DNA of 64,000 bases, taken from positions 62,001 to 126,000 of the forward strand of contig NZ_JABFDM010000011.1 in assembly GCF_013178945.1 (NCBI RefSeq), given 5' to 3'. Below are positions 34,312 to 43,410 of this stretch, piece after piece (position 1 is the stretch's first letter; each line of letters starts with the position of its first letter). This DNA comes from Bradyrhizobium aeschynomenes (GTDB lineage: Bacteria; Pseudomonadota; Alphaproteobacteria; Rhizobiales; Xanthobacteraceae). A model generated the notes under the pieces. That model saw only the letters and a list, made by a program, of their open reading frames with translations. It was not told the DNA's origin and did no database searches. The translations under genes were made by a program, and so were the position numbers.

Positions 34312-35160
34312 CTATTGCGTCTTGGCGACGTGCGGCGAGGCCTGGGTGATGAAGGAGGTCGCCTCGAGCATCGCCGTGCCGAACGAGGTCGGGATCACCA
34401 CCCGGAACGGCACCAGGATGCGCGTGCCCGCCAGCGGCACGAAGAAGATCTCCATGTTGCGGGCCTGCGCCAGGTATTTCACGACGGGCCGGTCCGGAAT
34501 GTAGCCCGCGACCGGCGTGAAGTAGACGGCGCAGACCAGCGCCGGACCACGATAGCCCTTGTCGGCCTTGACGTTCTCCATGCGCTTGTAATCGAGCTTG
34601 AGCTCGTAGCGCATGCGTCCGTCGAACACCGGCGCAGCGCCGCGGCACGAGTCCGGGGACAGCAGCTCCCCGTTGCCGGGCACGCGCACCAGCGACGCCG
34701 TCATCGGATCGAGCACGCCCCGCTTGTGCGCATCGGTCACCGGAATGCGATCGGGATCGACCGGCGGCGCCGGCTCGATGGCGAAATCCTTCACATTGCC
34801 GTTCTGCAGATTGATCCGGATCTGTTCCGACTTCTTCCCCGCGGTGGTCGATGCCTGGTAACTCTGGCCAACAAGCACGCCGTTGACGACGCGCCCCTGC
34901 ACCGAGCCCGAGCCCGAGCCTTGCGAGAAGCTCTTGAGCAGCCCGGCGGTGCCGCCCTGCGCCGAGGCGCCGTACTGCTCGTCGCCGATCTCGATGGCCC
35001 AGGTGCCCTTGCCGACGGGAATACCGGCCAGCGAGGCCGTGTATTGTGCATCCAGCCGGGATTGCGCCTGTGCGTCTTGCGCCACCAGCAAAACGACGAC
35101 CGCGGCGCCGGCCGCGACCAGACGACGGGGGAGGAATGAGGAAGCCGAGATGATGGTCAC
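34312..35160 (-). CDS. DUF3108 family exported protein
   Basis: 282 residues from GTG 35160. Signal peptide to about DAQAQ-SRL. The rest is beta-rich: LDAQYTASLAGIPVGKGTWAI opening, a KSEQIRINLQNGNVKDFAIEP strand pair, RGVLDPMTASLVRV, and DGRMRYELKLDYKRMENVKADKGY, all typical of DUF3108. Family members are periplasmic and of unknown role, possibly lipid or polysaccharide related. Divergent from rpmB. Confidence 0.8.
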   Translation of the reverse strand: MTIISASSFLPRRLVAAGAAVVVLLVAQDAQAQSRLDAQYTASLAGIPVGKGTWAIEIGDEQYGASAQGGTAGLLKSFSQGSGSGSVQGRVVNGVLVGQSYQASTTAGKKSEQIRINLQNGNVKDFAIEPAPPVDPDRIPVTDAHKRGVLDPMTASLVRVPGNGELLSPDSCRGAAPVFDGRMRYELKLDYKRMENVKADKGYRGPALVCAVYFTPVAGYIPDRPVVKYLAQARNMEIFFVPLAGTRILVPFRVVIPTSFGTAMLEATSFITQASPHVAKTQ

Positions 35161-35706
35161 GTGAGGATTGATCCTGCCGATCCGCCTGCCAGAGCGCCGG
35201 ATGCCTCCGGCGTGCCGTCCTTGCTACTTAAGCCAAAAACGCCTTCGAACAACGCGAACCGTCCGACAATGGCGGTTTGTCCAGCGCTTTGCGCCAGAAC
35301 TGCCTCCAAAAGCGGTCGTCCGAGATCCTGCCGGAATCACGCGCGGACCGCCGGACCGCGCCAGCATGCCGCCTTTCTGGCGTTCGGGACTGCCGCGGGA
35401 CACCATCCATCCCGTCCGAATGCGCCCTTTATATGGTCTAAACTGCCGGCTACACCGTTGATTATACGCCTGCTTTTGTGCTGATCCGCGATCCCTGACC
35501 CGATCGGGCGGCTGCACAGACCCAGGCCCCCCTGATCGGACGGGTCAGAACGTCTGTATCTGCCGCGACCTTCAAAACCTTGACGAAAAGCCGCATCCCC
35601 CCTATAGGACCGCATCTCCCAGAGACGAGCTGGACGAGTTTTGGACCCCCGCGGCCCGCCGACACGAGCGGACGAAGGGTGCGGGGATGAGAGAGGATTT
35701 ATTGCC
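35161..35706. other. 546-base divergent intergenic region with the rpmB promoter
   Basis: Apart from the promoter at 35580-35608 nothing else was recognised. The leader of rpmB is about 92 bases and could hold control elements, but no hairpin stood out. Confidence 0.5.
35580..35608 (+). promoter_or_regulatory. rpmB promoter
   Basis: -35 TTGACG (35580-35585), 17-base spacer, -10 TATAGG (35603-35608). Good match to sigma-70 consensus; predicted transcript start near 35615. Confidence 0.65.
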
Positions 35707-36015
35707 ATGTCGCGGCGCTGTGAACTGACGGCCAAGGGCCCCCAGGTTGGCCACAAGGTCAGCCATTCGAACATCAAGACCAAGCGGCGCTTCCTGCCGA
35801 ACCTGTGCAACGTGACCTTCATCTCGGATGCACTCGGCCGCAACGTGCGCCTGCGCGTCTCGACCAACGCGCTCAAGAGCGTCGACCACAATGGCGGCCT
35901 TGACGCCTATCTGCTGAAGGCCAACGCCGCGACCCTGTCGCCGCGCGCCCTCGAGTTGAAGCGCGCCATCGAGAAGAAGGCCGCCGACGCAGCGCCGGTC
36001 GCCAAGGCGAGCTGA
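35707..36015 (+). CDS. rpmB: 50S ribosomal protein L28
   Basis: 102 residues. MSRRCELTAKGPQVGHKVSH, SNIKTKRRFLPNLCNVTF and LRVSTNALKSVDHNGGLDAYL are clear L28 signatures; the extra 20 C-terminal residues are normal for alphaproteobacteria. Start at ATG 35707 with GAGAGGA upstream. Monocistronic: own promoter upstream and a terminator downstream. Confidence 0.97.
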   Translation: MSRRCELTAKGPQVGHKVSHSNIKTKRRFLPNLCNVTFISDALGRNVRLRVSTNALKSVDHNGGLDAYLLKANAATLSPRALELKRAIEKKAADAAPVAKAS

Positions 36016-36084
36016 AGGGCGATAGCTTCATCGCCAAGCTCGGTGCATCCTGCGCTAGGCTCTAGCGAATTGAGACGACGAAAC

Positions 36085-36112
36085 GGCCGGATCGCGAGAT
36101 CCGGCCTTTCTC
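36085..36112 (+). terminator. rpmB terminator
   Basis: Perfect 9-bp stem GGCCGGATC / GATCCGGCC with loop GCGA, followed by TTTCTC. Confidence 0.85.
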
Positions 36113-36148
36113 ATTTGCGGCTGACGCGCTCATTTGCGACTGACGCGA
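36111..36148. repeat. Tandem duplication of a 19-base unit
   Basis: Two copies, TCATTTGCGGCTGACGCGC and TCATTTGCGACTGACGCGA, differing at two positions. Confidence 0.7.
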
Positions 36149-36360
36149 TGACATTGCGTCGGAGATGTCGCGCACTCGGCGGATTTCCCGATGCGCCTCG
36201 TGATCAAGCGTTCGCACATCGGTCAACGATGCGCGCCGACAGGGAATGCCGCATATCGGCGTCGACAATAGAGACGAAGTGTCATGCCGACCGGCCTCCC
36301 CAACGCCAGCCGGATATTCTACACTCGCTGCGGTAGCATTATTGCGGACATTCCTTTGCC

Positions 36361-37623
36361 ATGAAGAATATTGTCATCTGCTGCGACGGCACCGGCAACG
36401 AGATCAGCGAGAACATCTCGAACGTCCTCAAGCTGTATCGCTGCCTGCGCAAGACCGACAAGACGACGCCGCATCAGGCCGTGTTCTATGATCCCGGCGT
36501 CGGCACCTTGACGCAGCCCGACAGCTGGCACCGCTTCAAGGCGAACTTCAATCTGGTGCTCGGGCTCGCGACCGGATACGGGCTCGATGACAACGTCATC
36601 AACGCCTATTGCTTCCTGGCCACGCATTATCAGGACGGCGACCGCATCTTCCTGTTCGGCTTCTCGCGCGGCGCCTACACCGTGCGCGTGCTGGCCGGAC
36701 TGATCCACAAGGTCGGGCTGATCTCGCCCGATCAGATCAATCTCGCCGGATCGGGCGTCATCGCCTACAAGAAATACTCCTCCGACAATCCGAAGGCCGG
36801 ACGCGGCATCACCGCCGAGGTCGAGAGCACCGAGGAGGAAGGCCCGATCCCCGAGAGCCGCGAGGATCAGGCCGCGCAGTTCGCGCGCATTACTTCAACG
36901 CGCTGGCCGACCATTCATTTCGTCGGCGTGTGGGACACTGTCGCGAGCGTGATCGTGCCGCGCACCGACCGGCTGTTCGCACTGCCGAGCCTCGAAGAGC
37001 TCGCCTTCACGATCCAGAATCCGAGCGTCAGGATCTTCCGTCAGGCGGCGGCGATGGACGAGCGGCGCTGCATGTTCCGGCTGAAACCCTGGGACATGCC
37101 GCAGACCTTCACGCCCAACCGCTTCAACAAGGCGCAGGCGGGACCGCAGGACGCGAAGCAGGTGTGGTTCGCGGGTGTGCATTCCGACGTTGGCGGCGGC
37201 TACCCTGAGGCGCAGTCGGCCGCTTCGAAATATCCGCTGCTTTGGATGCTCGACGAGGCCGTCGAGGCCGGGCTCGCGGTCAATCCGCGCACCGTGAACC
37301 AGCTGGCCTGGGGCGTGCAGCGCAAGAGAAGCCCGTTCTCCTATGTGGCGCCGAGCATCCAGGGCCCGCTGCACAACTCGATGACGCCCGCCTGGCGCCT
37401 GCTCGAATGGCTTCCGAAGAGCGCAAAGTATAAGGAATGGCCGGAGCGCAAGGTGCATTTCGGCTTCTACATTCCGAATTGCGAGCCGCGCTTCATCCCC
37501 GACGGCGCCTTCATCCACGAGAGCGTGCTGATGCGGATCGCCGAGTCGAAGGACTATCGGCCGGTCAATCTGCCGTCGTCCTATGAGCGCGTGGCGCTGC
37601 CGGTCAAGCAGAAGGCGGACTAA
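36361..37623 (+). CDS. DUF2235 alpha/beta-hydrolase (Tle1-like fold)
   Basis: 420 residues, no signal peptide. MKNIVICCDGTGN start, nucleophile motif FGFSRGAYTVR (Ser102), Asp in FVGVWDTVAS and His in WFAGVHSDVGGGYPE give the Ser-Asp-His set of DUF2235 proteins. Some members are phospholipase effectors of type VI secretion (Tle1), others are stand-alone. No VgrG, PAAR, adaptor or immunity gene is adjacent, so it is more likely a cytoplasmic esterase or lipase. No obvious Shine-Dalgarno before ATG 36361. Confidence 0.85.
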   Translation: MKNIVICCDGTGNEISENISNVLKLYRCLRKTDKTTPHQAVFYDPGVGTLTQPDSWHRFKANFNLVLGLATGYGLDDNVINAYCFLATHYQDGDRIFLFGFSRGAYTVRVLAGLIHKVGLISPDQINLAGSGVIAYKKYSSDNPKAGRGITAEVESTEEEGPIPESREDQAAQFARITSTRWPTIHFVGVWDTVASVIVPRTDRLFALPSLEELAFTIQNPSVRIFRQAAAMDERRCMFRLKPWDMPQTFTPNRFNKAQAGPQDAKQVWFAGVHSDVGGGYPEAQSAASKYPLLWMLDEAVEAGLAVNPRTVNQLAWGVQRKRSPFSYVAPSIQGPLHNSMTPAWRLLEWLPKSAKYKEWPERKVHFGFYIPNCEPRFIPDGAFIHESVLMRIAESKDYRPVNLPSSYERVALPVKQKAD

Positions 37624-37675
37624 AAGCGCAGACGCGTCAGTGCCATGCAGCCGCACGCCACCGATGCGGATTGCG

Positions 37676-37924
37676 TCAGATCATGCGCAGATGAATGACG
37701 CCGTCCTTGACCTCTCCGCGAGCGAACTGCTCGCGCGCCATCTGCTCGAACGTCGTGCGGTTCCTCTGCAGATAGGCGAACGCCTGATTGCGCGTGCAGA
37801 AGCAGGTCTCCAGGTGACAGACCTGCCGCGTTGCCCCGATCGCAAGCGCAAAAGCGATCGTATGGCCGCCGTCGGGGGTGTCGTCCTTGGCAATGCGAAC
37901 GTCTGTTGCGGTCGACTTGGCCAC
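37676..37924 (-). CDS. Small conserved-looking protein, unknown function
   Basis: 82 residues from GTG 37924, supported by GAGGAGG 5 bases upstream. Compact, alpha/beta mix (TIAFALAIGATRQVCHLETC ... RNQAFAYLQRNRTTFEQMAR) with three Cys. No family recognised. It starts a run of small genes around cspA and rpsU. Confidence 0.65.
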   Translation of the reverse strand: MAKSTATDVRIAKDDTPDGGHTIAFALAIGATRQVCHLETCFCTRNQAFAYLQRNRTTFEQMAREQFARGEVKDGVIHLRMI

Positions 37925-38042
37925 GTCAGCCTCCTCGGTCGGAAGGTCGGATCTGTACGCGGAACACTGTTCGAAATCGCGCAGCGGAATTGAAGTTCCG
38001 ATTCACAACGACGCAGCCGATCGGAACCAACAATCAGCCCTG

Positions 38043-38273
38043 TCAGCGCGCGACCTTCTTTCGCCGCTTCGGTGCCGCATCAGGAGGGGCTTGCGCGGCC
38101 TCCGCTTCCTTCGCGAGCCGCAGCACGCGCAGCCGTTCCATGTTCTTGCGGACGGCAACGGCACGCTGATCCCATTCGGCGCGCGCCTTTGCTCCATCTT
38201 CCGCGGCAACGCGCTGGCGCTCTGCACGTGCCATACTTTCGGGAGAGCGCTCCGACGTCTTCTTGGTGGCCAT
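38043..38273 (-). CDS. Small basic helical protein next to cspA
   Basis: 76 residues from ATG 38273. Nearly all charged helix (ARAERQRVAAEDGAKARAE, AVRKNMERLRVLRLAKEAEA) ending PKRRKKVAR. It resembles in composition the 62-residue protein at 39430. Nucleic-acid or ribosome association is plausible. It lies downstream of cspA on the same strand, beyond the cspA terminator. Confidence 0.6.
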   Translation of the reverse strand: MATKKTSERSPESMARAERQRVAAEDGAKARAEWDQRAVAVRKNMERLRVLRLAKEAEAAQAPPDAAPKRRKKVAR

Positions 38274-38316
38274 CGCGACTGATCCTTCCGAAGCTGCAGG
38301 TTGTCGTCGAGACGCA

Positions 38317-38347
38317 GAAAGCCCGCTCAATACAGGATCGAGCGGGC
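38317..38347 (-). terminator. cspA terminator
   Basis: Minus strand GCCCGCTC, 11-base loop, GAGCGGGC, followed by TTTCTG. It falls between cspA and the small basic gene. Confidence 0.75.
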
Positions 38348-38414
38348 AAACCAGCCATTTCAGTACATCCGTGAAATGGCCCAAGGCATTCAACAAGACG
38401 TCAGATCAGTACGA

Positions 38415-38621
38415 TCAAACCAGCGCGAGGTTTTCCGCACTGGTCTTGCCGCGCATCTTGTCGGTCTTGACGTCGAAAGTAACCTTCTGGCCCTCGGCCA
38501 GACCAGCGAGACCAGCGCGCTCAACGGCGCTGATGTGAACGAACACGTCGTTCCCGCCATCCTGCGGCTGAATGAAGCCAAAGCCCTTCTGGCCGTTGAA
38601 CCACTTGACGGTACCCTGCAT
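38415..38621 (-). CDS. cspA: Cold-shock protein
   Basis: 68 residues from ATG 38621 (GGAG 7 bases upstream). MQGTVKWFNGQKGFGFIQPQ, DVFVHISAVERAGL: RNP1 KGFGFI and RNP2 VFVHI are intact, so it binds single-stranded RNA/DNA as an RNA chaperone. It is divergent from rpsU across a 438-base region that would hold a long, possibly temperature-sensitive leader. Confidence 0.93.
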   Translation of the reverse strand: MQGTVKWFNGQKGFGFIQPQDGGNDVFVHISAVERAGLAGLAEGQKVTFDVKTDKMRGKTSAENLALV

Positions 38622-39059
38622 GTCTATCTCCAATCATTCATCGCGCGACCATCACGCGATCTCATTCAACTGAGCAATGACTTTGGAAATAGCCAACAGG
38701 CACATTCAGAAAGGCACAGCGGCTAATCGAACCTCCTGAAGGTAGAGACTTTCCGTGGGATTACAAGGCCGCGAGAGAAATATAGTTTGCGGAAGCCGAT
38801 GCGGGCGAGTCGGCGCGCTGGCAATATCAGCCGATCGCCCTTATCTTCGCGGGACCACCGGTAACGGCTTGGCCACCGGTGGCTGAGAGACGCGTCGTGC
38901 TCCCGCCTTCCCACGAAGGGGATCACCATGTCTCATCACAATCTGAGCAACTCATTTCATTGAAGCGCCGTGTCGAGCGTGCCGCTGTCCGCAGCGCCGC
39001 GCGGTCGACTACGCTTCTGTAAGATCTCATCGATCTCGATGAAGACAAGGAGGACGCTT
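38622..39059. other. Divergent cspA-rpsU intergenic region
   Basis: 438 bases. Contains an inverted repeat CCACCGGT (38855-38862) / ACCGGTGG (38875-38882). No gene was found; presumably contains the cspA leader and both promoters. Confidence 0.5.
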
Positions 39060-39383
39060 TTGCAGGTTCTTGTTCGTGACAATGACGTCGAGAAGGCGTT
39101 GCGTATCCTGAAGCGGAAGATGCAGCGCGAGGGCGTCTTCCGCGAGATGAAGCGACGCCGATCCTACGAGAAGCCGTCGGAGCGCAAGACGCGCGAAAAA
39201 TCCGATGCGATCCGGCGCCAACGCAAGGTTGCGCGCAAGCAGGCGATCCGTGAAGGACTGCTGCCGGCACCGGTGAAGAAGGCGCCAATGGCACGGCCGG
39301 GCGCGCTGCCCGCAACGACGCCCACGCGATCAGACCGCGACAGACCCCAGGGTCAGCTGGCCTCTGCGGCTCCGCGCAGCTGA
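39060..39383 (+). CDS. rpsU: 30S ribosomal protein S21, TTG start, long C-terminal tail
   Basis: 107 residues. S21 signature LQVLVRDNDVEKALRILKRK, MQREGVFREMKRRRSYEKPS. The start is TTG 39060: a perfect AAGGAGG lies 6 bases upstream and S21 proteins begin exactly here (MQVLVRDN). The first 75 residues are a normal S21; the remaining Pro/Ala/Ser tail (APVKKAPMARPGALPATT onward) is unusually long. S21 helps 30S recruit mRNA. A non-AUG start in a ribosomal protein gene suggests lowered or regulated expression. Confidence 0.93.
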   Translation: MQVLVRDNDVEKALRILKRKMQREGVFREMKRRRSYEKPSERKTREKSDAIRRQRKVARKQAIREGLLPAPVKKAPMARPGALPATTPTRSDRDRPQGQLASAAPRS

Positions 39384-39429
39384 TCTGAAGGCTGCGGCTC
39401 CGCCGTGCGACCGTGAACCAAGCTCGCAG

Positions 39430-39618
39430 TCACGCCAGCTTTTTCGGCTGTTTGCTCTCGCGAACAGCCGCTTCACGCGCCAGACGCTCGGCCTTCAGCC
39501 GCTCCCGGTTCTGATCGAAGGCGCTCTGCGCCTTTTCATAGTCATTCCTTGGCGCCGCGGCCGGCTTGAAGGCCTTGCGAGCTTCGAGCACGGCAGCCGT
39601 TGGCTTGCGCTCTGACAT
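39430..39618 (-). CDS. Small basic protein convergent with rpsU
   Basis: 62 residues from ATG 39618, GAGGAAG 6 bases upstream. MSERKPTAAVLEARKAFKPA, then an Arg/Glu/Lys helix (NRERLKAERLAREAAVRESK) and KQPKKLA. Similar make-up to the 38043 protein. Function unknown. Confidence 0.65.
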   Translation of the reverse strand: MSERKPTAAVLEARKAFKPAAAPRNDYEKAQSAFDQNRERLKAERLAREAAVRESKQPKKLA

Positions 39619-39947
39619 GATGAGCTTCCTCGTTAGGTGGTCGATACGGCAGCGACATCCTGGCGGGACTGGCACAGGAGCGCCACCGTTCCATGACGGC
39701 CTCGATCGACGGAGCACAAATCCGTTGTCGCCAGCCGAATTCTACAGCCAATTCCGGGATCAGACTTTCTTGGACCAGACTTTCTTGGACCCGATCCCCG
39801 GGGGTCGACGCGGCCGCTCGGCGATTGCCCGGCCGGGTGCTCATGATCTCCATGCTTATAACCCAAATACGCCGATTATGTTGCAAGTCATTCAAACCAA
39901 GCTCGGCGTGCTTCTCGTCGCACCGTCCCGCCGGCGGCGGCGCACGC
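39619..39947. other. Intergenic region with a short tandem duplication
   Basis: 329 bases upstream of the small basic gene. Contains the 15-base duplication listed next; otherwise nothing recognised. Confidence 0.5.
39761..39790. repeat. Perfect 15-base tandem duplication
   Basis: CAGACTTTCTTGGAC occurs twice in direct succession. Confidence 0.85.
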
Positions 39948-41558
39948 TCACGCCACCTCCTGCTTGCGGCCGGGCACGGCGGCGAGCAGCTCGCGTGTAT
40001 AGGCATGTTCGGGATCGGCGAACAGGGCGGCCGTCGGCTTCAGCTCGACGATCTCGCCCTTCTGCATGACCGCGATCCGGTCGCAGATCTGCGCAGCGAC
40101 GCGCAGGTCATGCGTGATGAACAGCATCGACAGGCCGAGGCGCGCCTTCAGATCCTCGAGAAGGCGCAGCACCTGCGCCTGCACCGAGACGTCGAGCGCC
40201 GACACCGCCTCGTCCGCGACGATGATCTCCGGATCCAGCGCCAGCGCCCGCGCAATGCCGATGCGCTGACGCTGGCCGCCGGAGAACTCATGCGGGTAGC
40301 GGCCGATGGCGCCGGCATCGAGTCCGACCAGACCTAACAATTCCTGCGCGCGCTTCAGCGCGGCCTCGAGCGGCGTGCCCCGCGCGACCATGCCGTCGGC
40401 GATGATGCGGCCGACCTTGCGGCGCGGGTTGAGCGAGGCGAATGGATCCTGGAAGATCATCTGGATGCGATGGCGCTGCGTCCGCAGCGCACGGCCGTCC
40501 AGCGCCGTGAGATCGACGTCGCCGATGCGCACGGTGCCGCGATCGGCCTCGATCAGCCGCATCACGAGACGCGCGACAGATGACTTACCCGAGCCGGATT
40601 CGCCGACGAGGCCGAGCGTCTCGCCCTGATGGATCGCGAAATTCACCGCATGCGCGGCGCGCGTCTCGCGCTTCGGCCGGAACCAGCCGGTCGGGGTCAC
40701 GTAGGTCTTGTCGAGGCCGACCACCTCCAGCGCCCGCGGCGCATCCTCACGTGACCGACGCGGCGGCGGATCAAACGACGGGACGGCGGCGAGCAACGCC
40801 TTGGTGTAGTCGTGCTGCGGCCGGCCAAGCACGGCCTCCGCCGTGCCCTCCTCCACCACCTTGCCGTGGCGCAGTACCACGACCTGGTCGGCGATATCGG
40901 CGACGACGCCGAAATCATGGGTGATGAACATGACCGCCATGTTGTGGCTGGCCTGCAGGTTGCGGATCAGCTTGAGGATTTGCGCCTGCGTCGTGACGTC
41001 GAGCGCCGTCGTCGGCTCGTCGGCGACGAGCACGGCCGGCTCGAGCGCCAGCGCCATCGCGATCATCGCGCGCTGCCGCTGGCCGCCGGAGAGCTGGTGG
41101 GGATAGGCGCGGATGATGCGCTCGGGATCGGGCAGCCCGACCTCGCGCACCAGCGCCAGCGCCTTGGCGCGGCGCTCCTTCGGGCTCAACAGATCGTGCG
41201 CCTCGAACACCTCCATCAGCTGCTCGCCGATCCGCATCAACGGATTGAGCGCCGTCATCGGCTCCTGGAACACCATGGCGATGCGGCGGCCGCGCAGATC
41301 GCGCCAGCCGTCCTGATCCACCGAGAGCAGATCGCGTCCCTCGAAGGCGATCTCGCCGCTCTCGACCTTCACGGTGTCCGGCAGCAGGCCGAGCAGCGCA
41401 TGCGCGCACATCGACTTGCCGGAGCCGGACTCGCCGACGACGCAGACGATCTTGCCCGCGGTGAGGTCGAACGAGACGCCGTCCACGGCGTGGGTGCGCT
41501 CGGCACCCCTGGGCAGCGCGATGCGGAGATTCTTGATCGAAACGACGGGATCACCCAT
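39948..41558 (-). CDS. Peptide-type ABC transporter, fused double ATPase
   Basis: 536 residues with two complete nucleotide-binding domains, equivalent to DppD and DppF in one chain. First: GESGSGKSMCAH (Walker A), LSGGQRQRAMIAMALA, LVADEPTTALD. Second: GESGSGKSSVAR, FSGGQRQRIGIARALA, IVADEAVSALD. Both keep Walker B Asp-Glu, the signature loop and D-loop, so both sites should hydrolyse ATP. The start lies 3 bases after the upstream permease stop. Confidence 0.93.
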   Translation of the reverse strand: MGDPVVSIKNLRIALPRGAERTHAVDGVSFDLTAGKIVCVVGESGSGKSMCAHALLGLLPDTVKVESGEIAFEGRDLLSVDQDGWRDLRGRRIAMVFQEPMTALNPLMRIGEQLMEVFEAHDLLSPKERRAKALALVREVGLPDPERIIRAYPHQLSGGQRQRAMIAMALALEPAVLVADEPTTALDVTTQAQILKLIRNLQASHNMAVMFITHDFGVVADIADQVVVLRHGKVVEEGTAEAVLGRPQHDYTKALLAAVPSFDPPPRRSREDAPRALEVVGLDKTYVTPTGWFRPKRETRAAHAVNFAIHQGETLGLVGESGSGKSSVARLVMRLIEADRGTVRIGDVDLTALDGRALRTQRHRIQMIFQDPFASLNPRRKVGRIIADGMVARGTPLEAALKRAQELLGLVGLDAGAIGRYPHEFSGGQRQRIGIARALALDPEIIVADEAVSALDVSVQAQVLRLLEDLKARLGLSMLFITHDLRVAAQICDRIAVMQKGEIVELKPTAALFADPEHAYTRELLAAVPGRKQEVA

Positions 41559-41561
41559 GCC

Positions 41562-42401
41562 TCACCTGCCCTCCCGCGACAGGCGCGGGTTGAGTGCGTC
41601 GTTGAGGCCCTCGCCGATCAGGTTGAGGCCGAGCACCGACAGCAGGATGGCAACGCCGGGGAACACCGTGATCCACCACGCCTGACGAATGACGGTACGA
41701 CCGGCGCCGACCATGTAGCCCCAGGAGATCAGGTTGGGATCGCCGAGGCCGAGAAACGACAACGAGGATTCCAGAAGGATCGCGGTGGCGACCATCAGCG
41801 AGGCCAGCACGATCACCGGCGACAATGCGTTGGGGAGGATCTCGCGCCAGATGATCCAGGCATTGCTCTGGCCGGTGACGACGGCCGCCTGGACGTATTC
41901 GCGGGTGCGCAGGCTCAGCACCTCGCCGCGCACCAGACGGGCGACCGGCGGCCAGCTGACGAGACCGATGGCGGCAACGATCGAATAGATCGAGGGCTGC
42001 AGGATCGCAACCAGCACGATGGCGAGCGCGAAGCTCGGGATGGTCTGGAAGAACTCGGTGAAGCGCATCAAGGCGTCGTCGACACGGCCGCCGAAATAAC
42101 CGGCGATGGCGCCGAGCGGAACGCCCACCACCAGGGCCACCAGGGTCGATACGAGGCCGACCAGCAGCGATACGCGGGCACCGAAGATCAGCCCCGCGAG
42201 CACGTCGCGCCCCAGCGCATCGGTGCCGAGCGGCACCTTCGCCAGCGTAAATGGCGGGACGAACGGCCGCTGCACCATCCGCCACGGCGAATTGGGAAAG
42301 TAGAACGGCCCGGCCACCGCGATCACGATCGCCAGCACGAGAATGATCAGCCCGATGATCCCGCTCGGGCTGCGCAGCATGGTGCGCCAGAACTGCCTCA
42401 T
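41562..42401 (-). CDS. Peptide-type ABC transporter permease, DppC-like
   Basis: 279 residues, six membrane helices, start overlapping the previous stop by four bases (ATGA). PSGIIGLIILVLAIVIAVAG, LGTDALGRDVLAGLIFGARV (DppC hallmark) and an EAA-like loop VRGEVLSLRTREYVQAA. Forms the channel together with the DppB-like protein. Confidence 0.93.
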   Translation of the reverse strand: MRQFWRTMLRSPSGIIGLIILVLAIVIAVAGPFYFPNSPWRMVQRPFVPPFTLAKVPLGTDALGRDVLAGLIFGARVSLLVGLVSTLVALVVGVPLGAIAGYFGGRVDDALMRFTEFFQTIPSFALAIVLVAILQPSIYSIVAAIGLVSWPPVARLVRGEVLSLRTREYVQAAVVTGQSNAWIIWREILPNALSPVIVLASLMVATAILLESSLSFLGLGDPNLISWGYMVGAGRTVIRQAWWITVFPGVAILLSVLGLNLIGEGLNDALNPRLSREGR

Positions 42402-43369
42402 GAAGCGTACTCGATGCGCGGATCGACCAGGCGATAGACGAGGTCGGTGACCAAATTGAAGATCAGCACCATCGCCGAGGAGACCACGAACACGCCGAGC
42501 AGGAGATTGTAGTCGCGCTGGATCAGCGCGTCGTACATCAGCCGGCCGATGCCGGGCCAGGCGAACACGGTCTCGGTCAGCACCGCGCCGCCGACAAGCG
42601 TGCCGGCATGAACGCCGGCCAGGGTCACCACCGGCAGCAATGCGTTGCGCAGGACGTGACGACGCAGGATGATCCCGTCGCGCAGGCCCTTGGCGAGCGC
42701 GGTCTTGACGAAGTCGAGCCGCTTGACTTCCAGCATCGAGGCGCGGGTCATGCGGGTGTAGGTCGCCATGAAGAACAGACCGAGCGTGGCGGCAGGCATC
42801 ACCAGATGCGCACCGACGTCGAGCGCGTGGCGCAAGCCGGTGTAGCCGGCACCGACGGTCTCATAGCCGAAGCTGGGCAACCAGTCGGCCCAGACCGAGA
42901 ACAGCAGGATTGCGATCAGCGCGATCCAGAACAGCGGCGTGGCGTAGAAGATCAAGGCGAGCACCGTGATCGCGGTGTCGAGAAAGGTGCCGGCGAAGCG
43001 CGCGGCCAGCACACCGAACAGGATGCCGAGACCGAGCGAGATCGCGAACGCCGTCAGCGTCAGCAGCAGGGTCGCCGGCAGCCGCTCGGCGATCAGCTTG
43101 GCGACCGGGGCCTGCTGGCGGAACGAGAAGCCGAGGTCGAGGCTGGCGATGCCCTTGACGTAGATCAGCAACTGCTCCGGCAAGGGCCGGTCCAGACCGA
43201 ACTTCTCGCGGAGCTGCGCCACGAAGATCTGGTCGGAGGCGCCGGCCTCGCCGGCCATGACCACGGCAGGGTCGCCCGGCGCCAGCCGGATCAGGAAGAA
43301 GTTCAGCACGATGATGGCGAGAAGGACGATGACGCCCTTCACGACGCGCTGGGCAATGAAGGAGAGCAT
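42398..43369 (-). CDS. Peptide-type ABC transporter permease, DppB-like
   Basis: 323 residues, six membrane helices. RVVKGVIVLLAIIVLNFFLI, RLAPGDPAVVMAG, and the loop RMTRASMLEVKRLDFVKTAL with ALAKGL are DppB/OppB landmarks. It follows the binding protein gene after 81 bases that hold a strong hairpin. Confidence 0.93.
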   Translation of the reverse strand: MLSFIAQRVVKGVIVLLAIIVLNFFLIRLAPGDPAVVMAGEAGASDQIFVAQLREKFGLDRPLPEQLLIYVKGIASLDLGFSFRQQAPVAKLIAERLPATLLLTLTAFAISLGLGILFGVLAARFAGTFLDTAITVLALIFYATPLFWIALIAILLFSVWADWLPSFGYETVGAGYTGLRHALDVGAHLVMPAATLGLFFMATYTRMTRASMLEVKRLDFVKTALAKGLRDGIILRRHVLRNALLPVVTLAGVHAGTLVGGAVLTETVFAWPGIGRLMYDALIQRDYNLLLGVFVVSSAMVLIFNLVTDLVYRLVDPRIEYAS

Positions 43370-43410
43370 GAATGGCCCGTGGTGGTCGGCTCGGCAGGAG
43401 GATGAGGCGG

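Larger units (their letters stand above)
36016..36360. other. Intergenic region after rpmB
   Basis: 345 bases with a terminator (36085-36112) and a short tandem duplication (36111-36148). Nothing else recognised. Confidence 0.5.
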
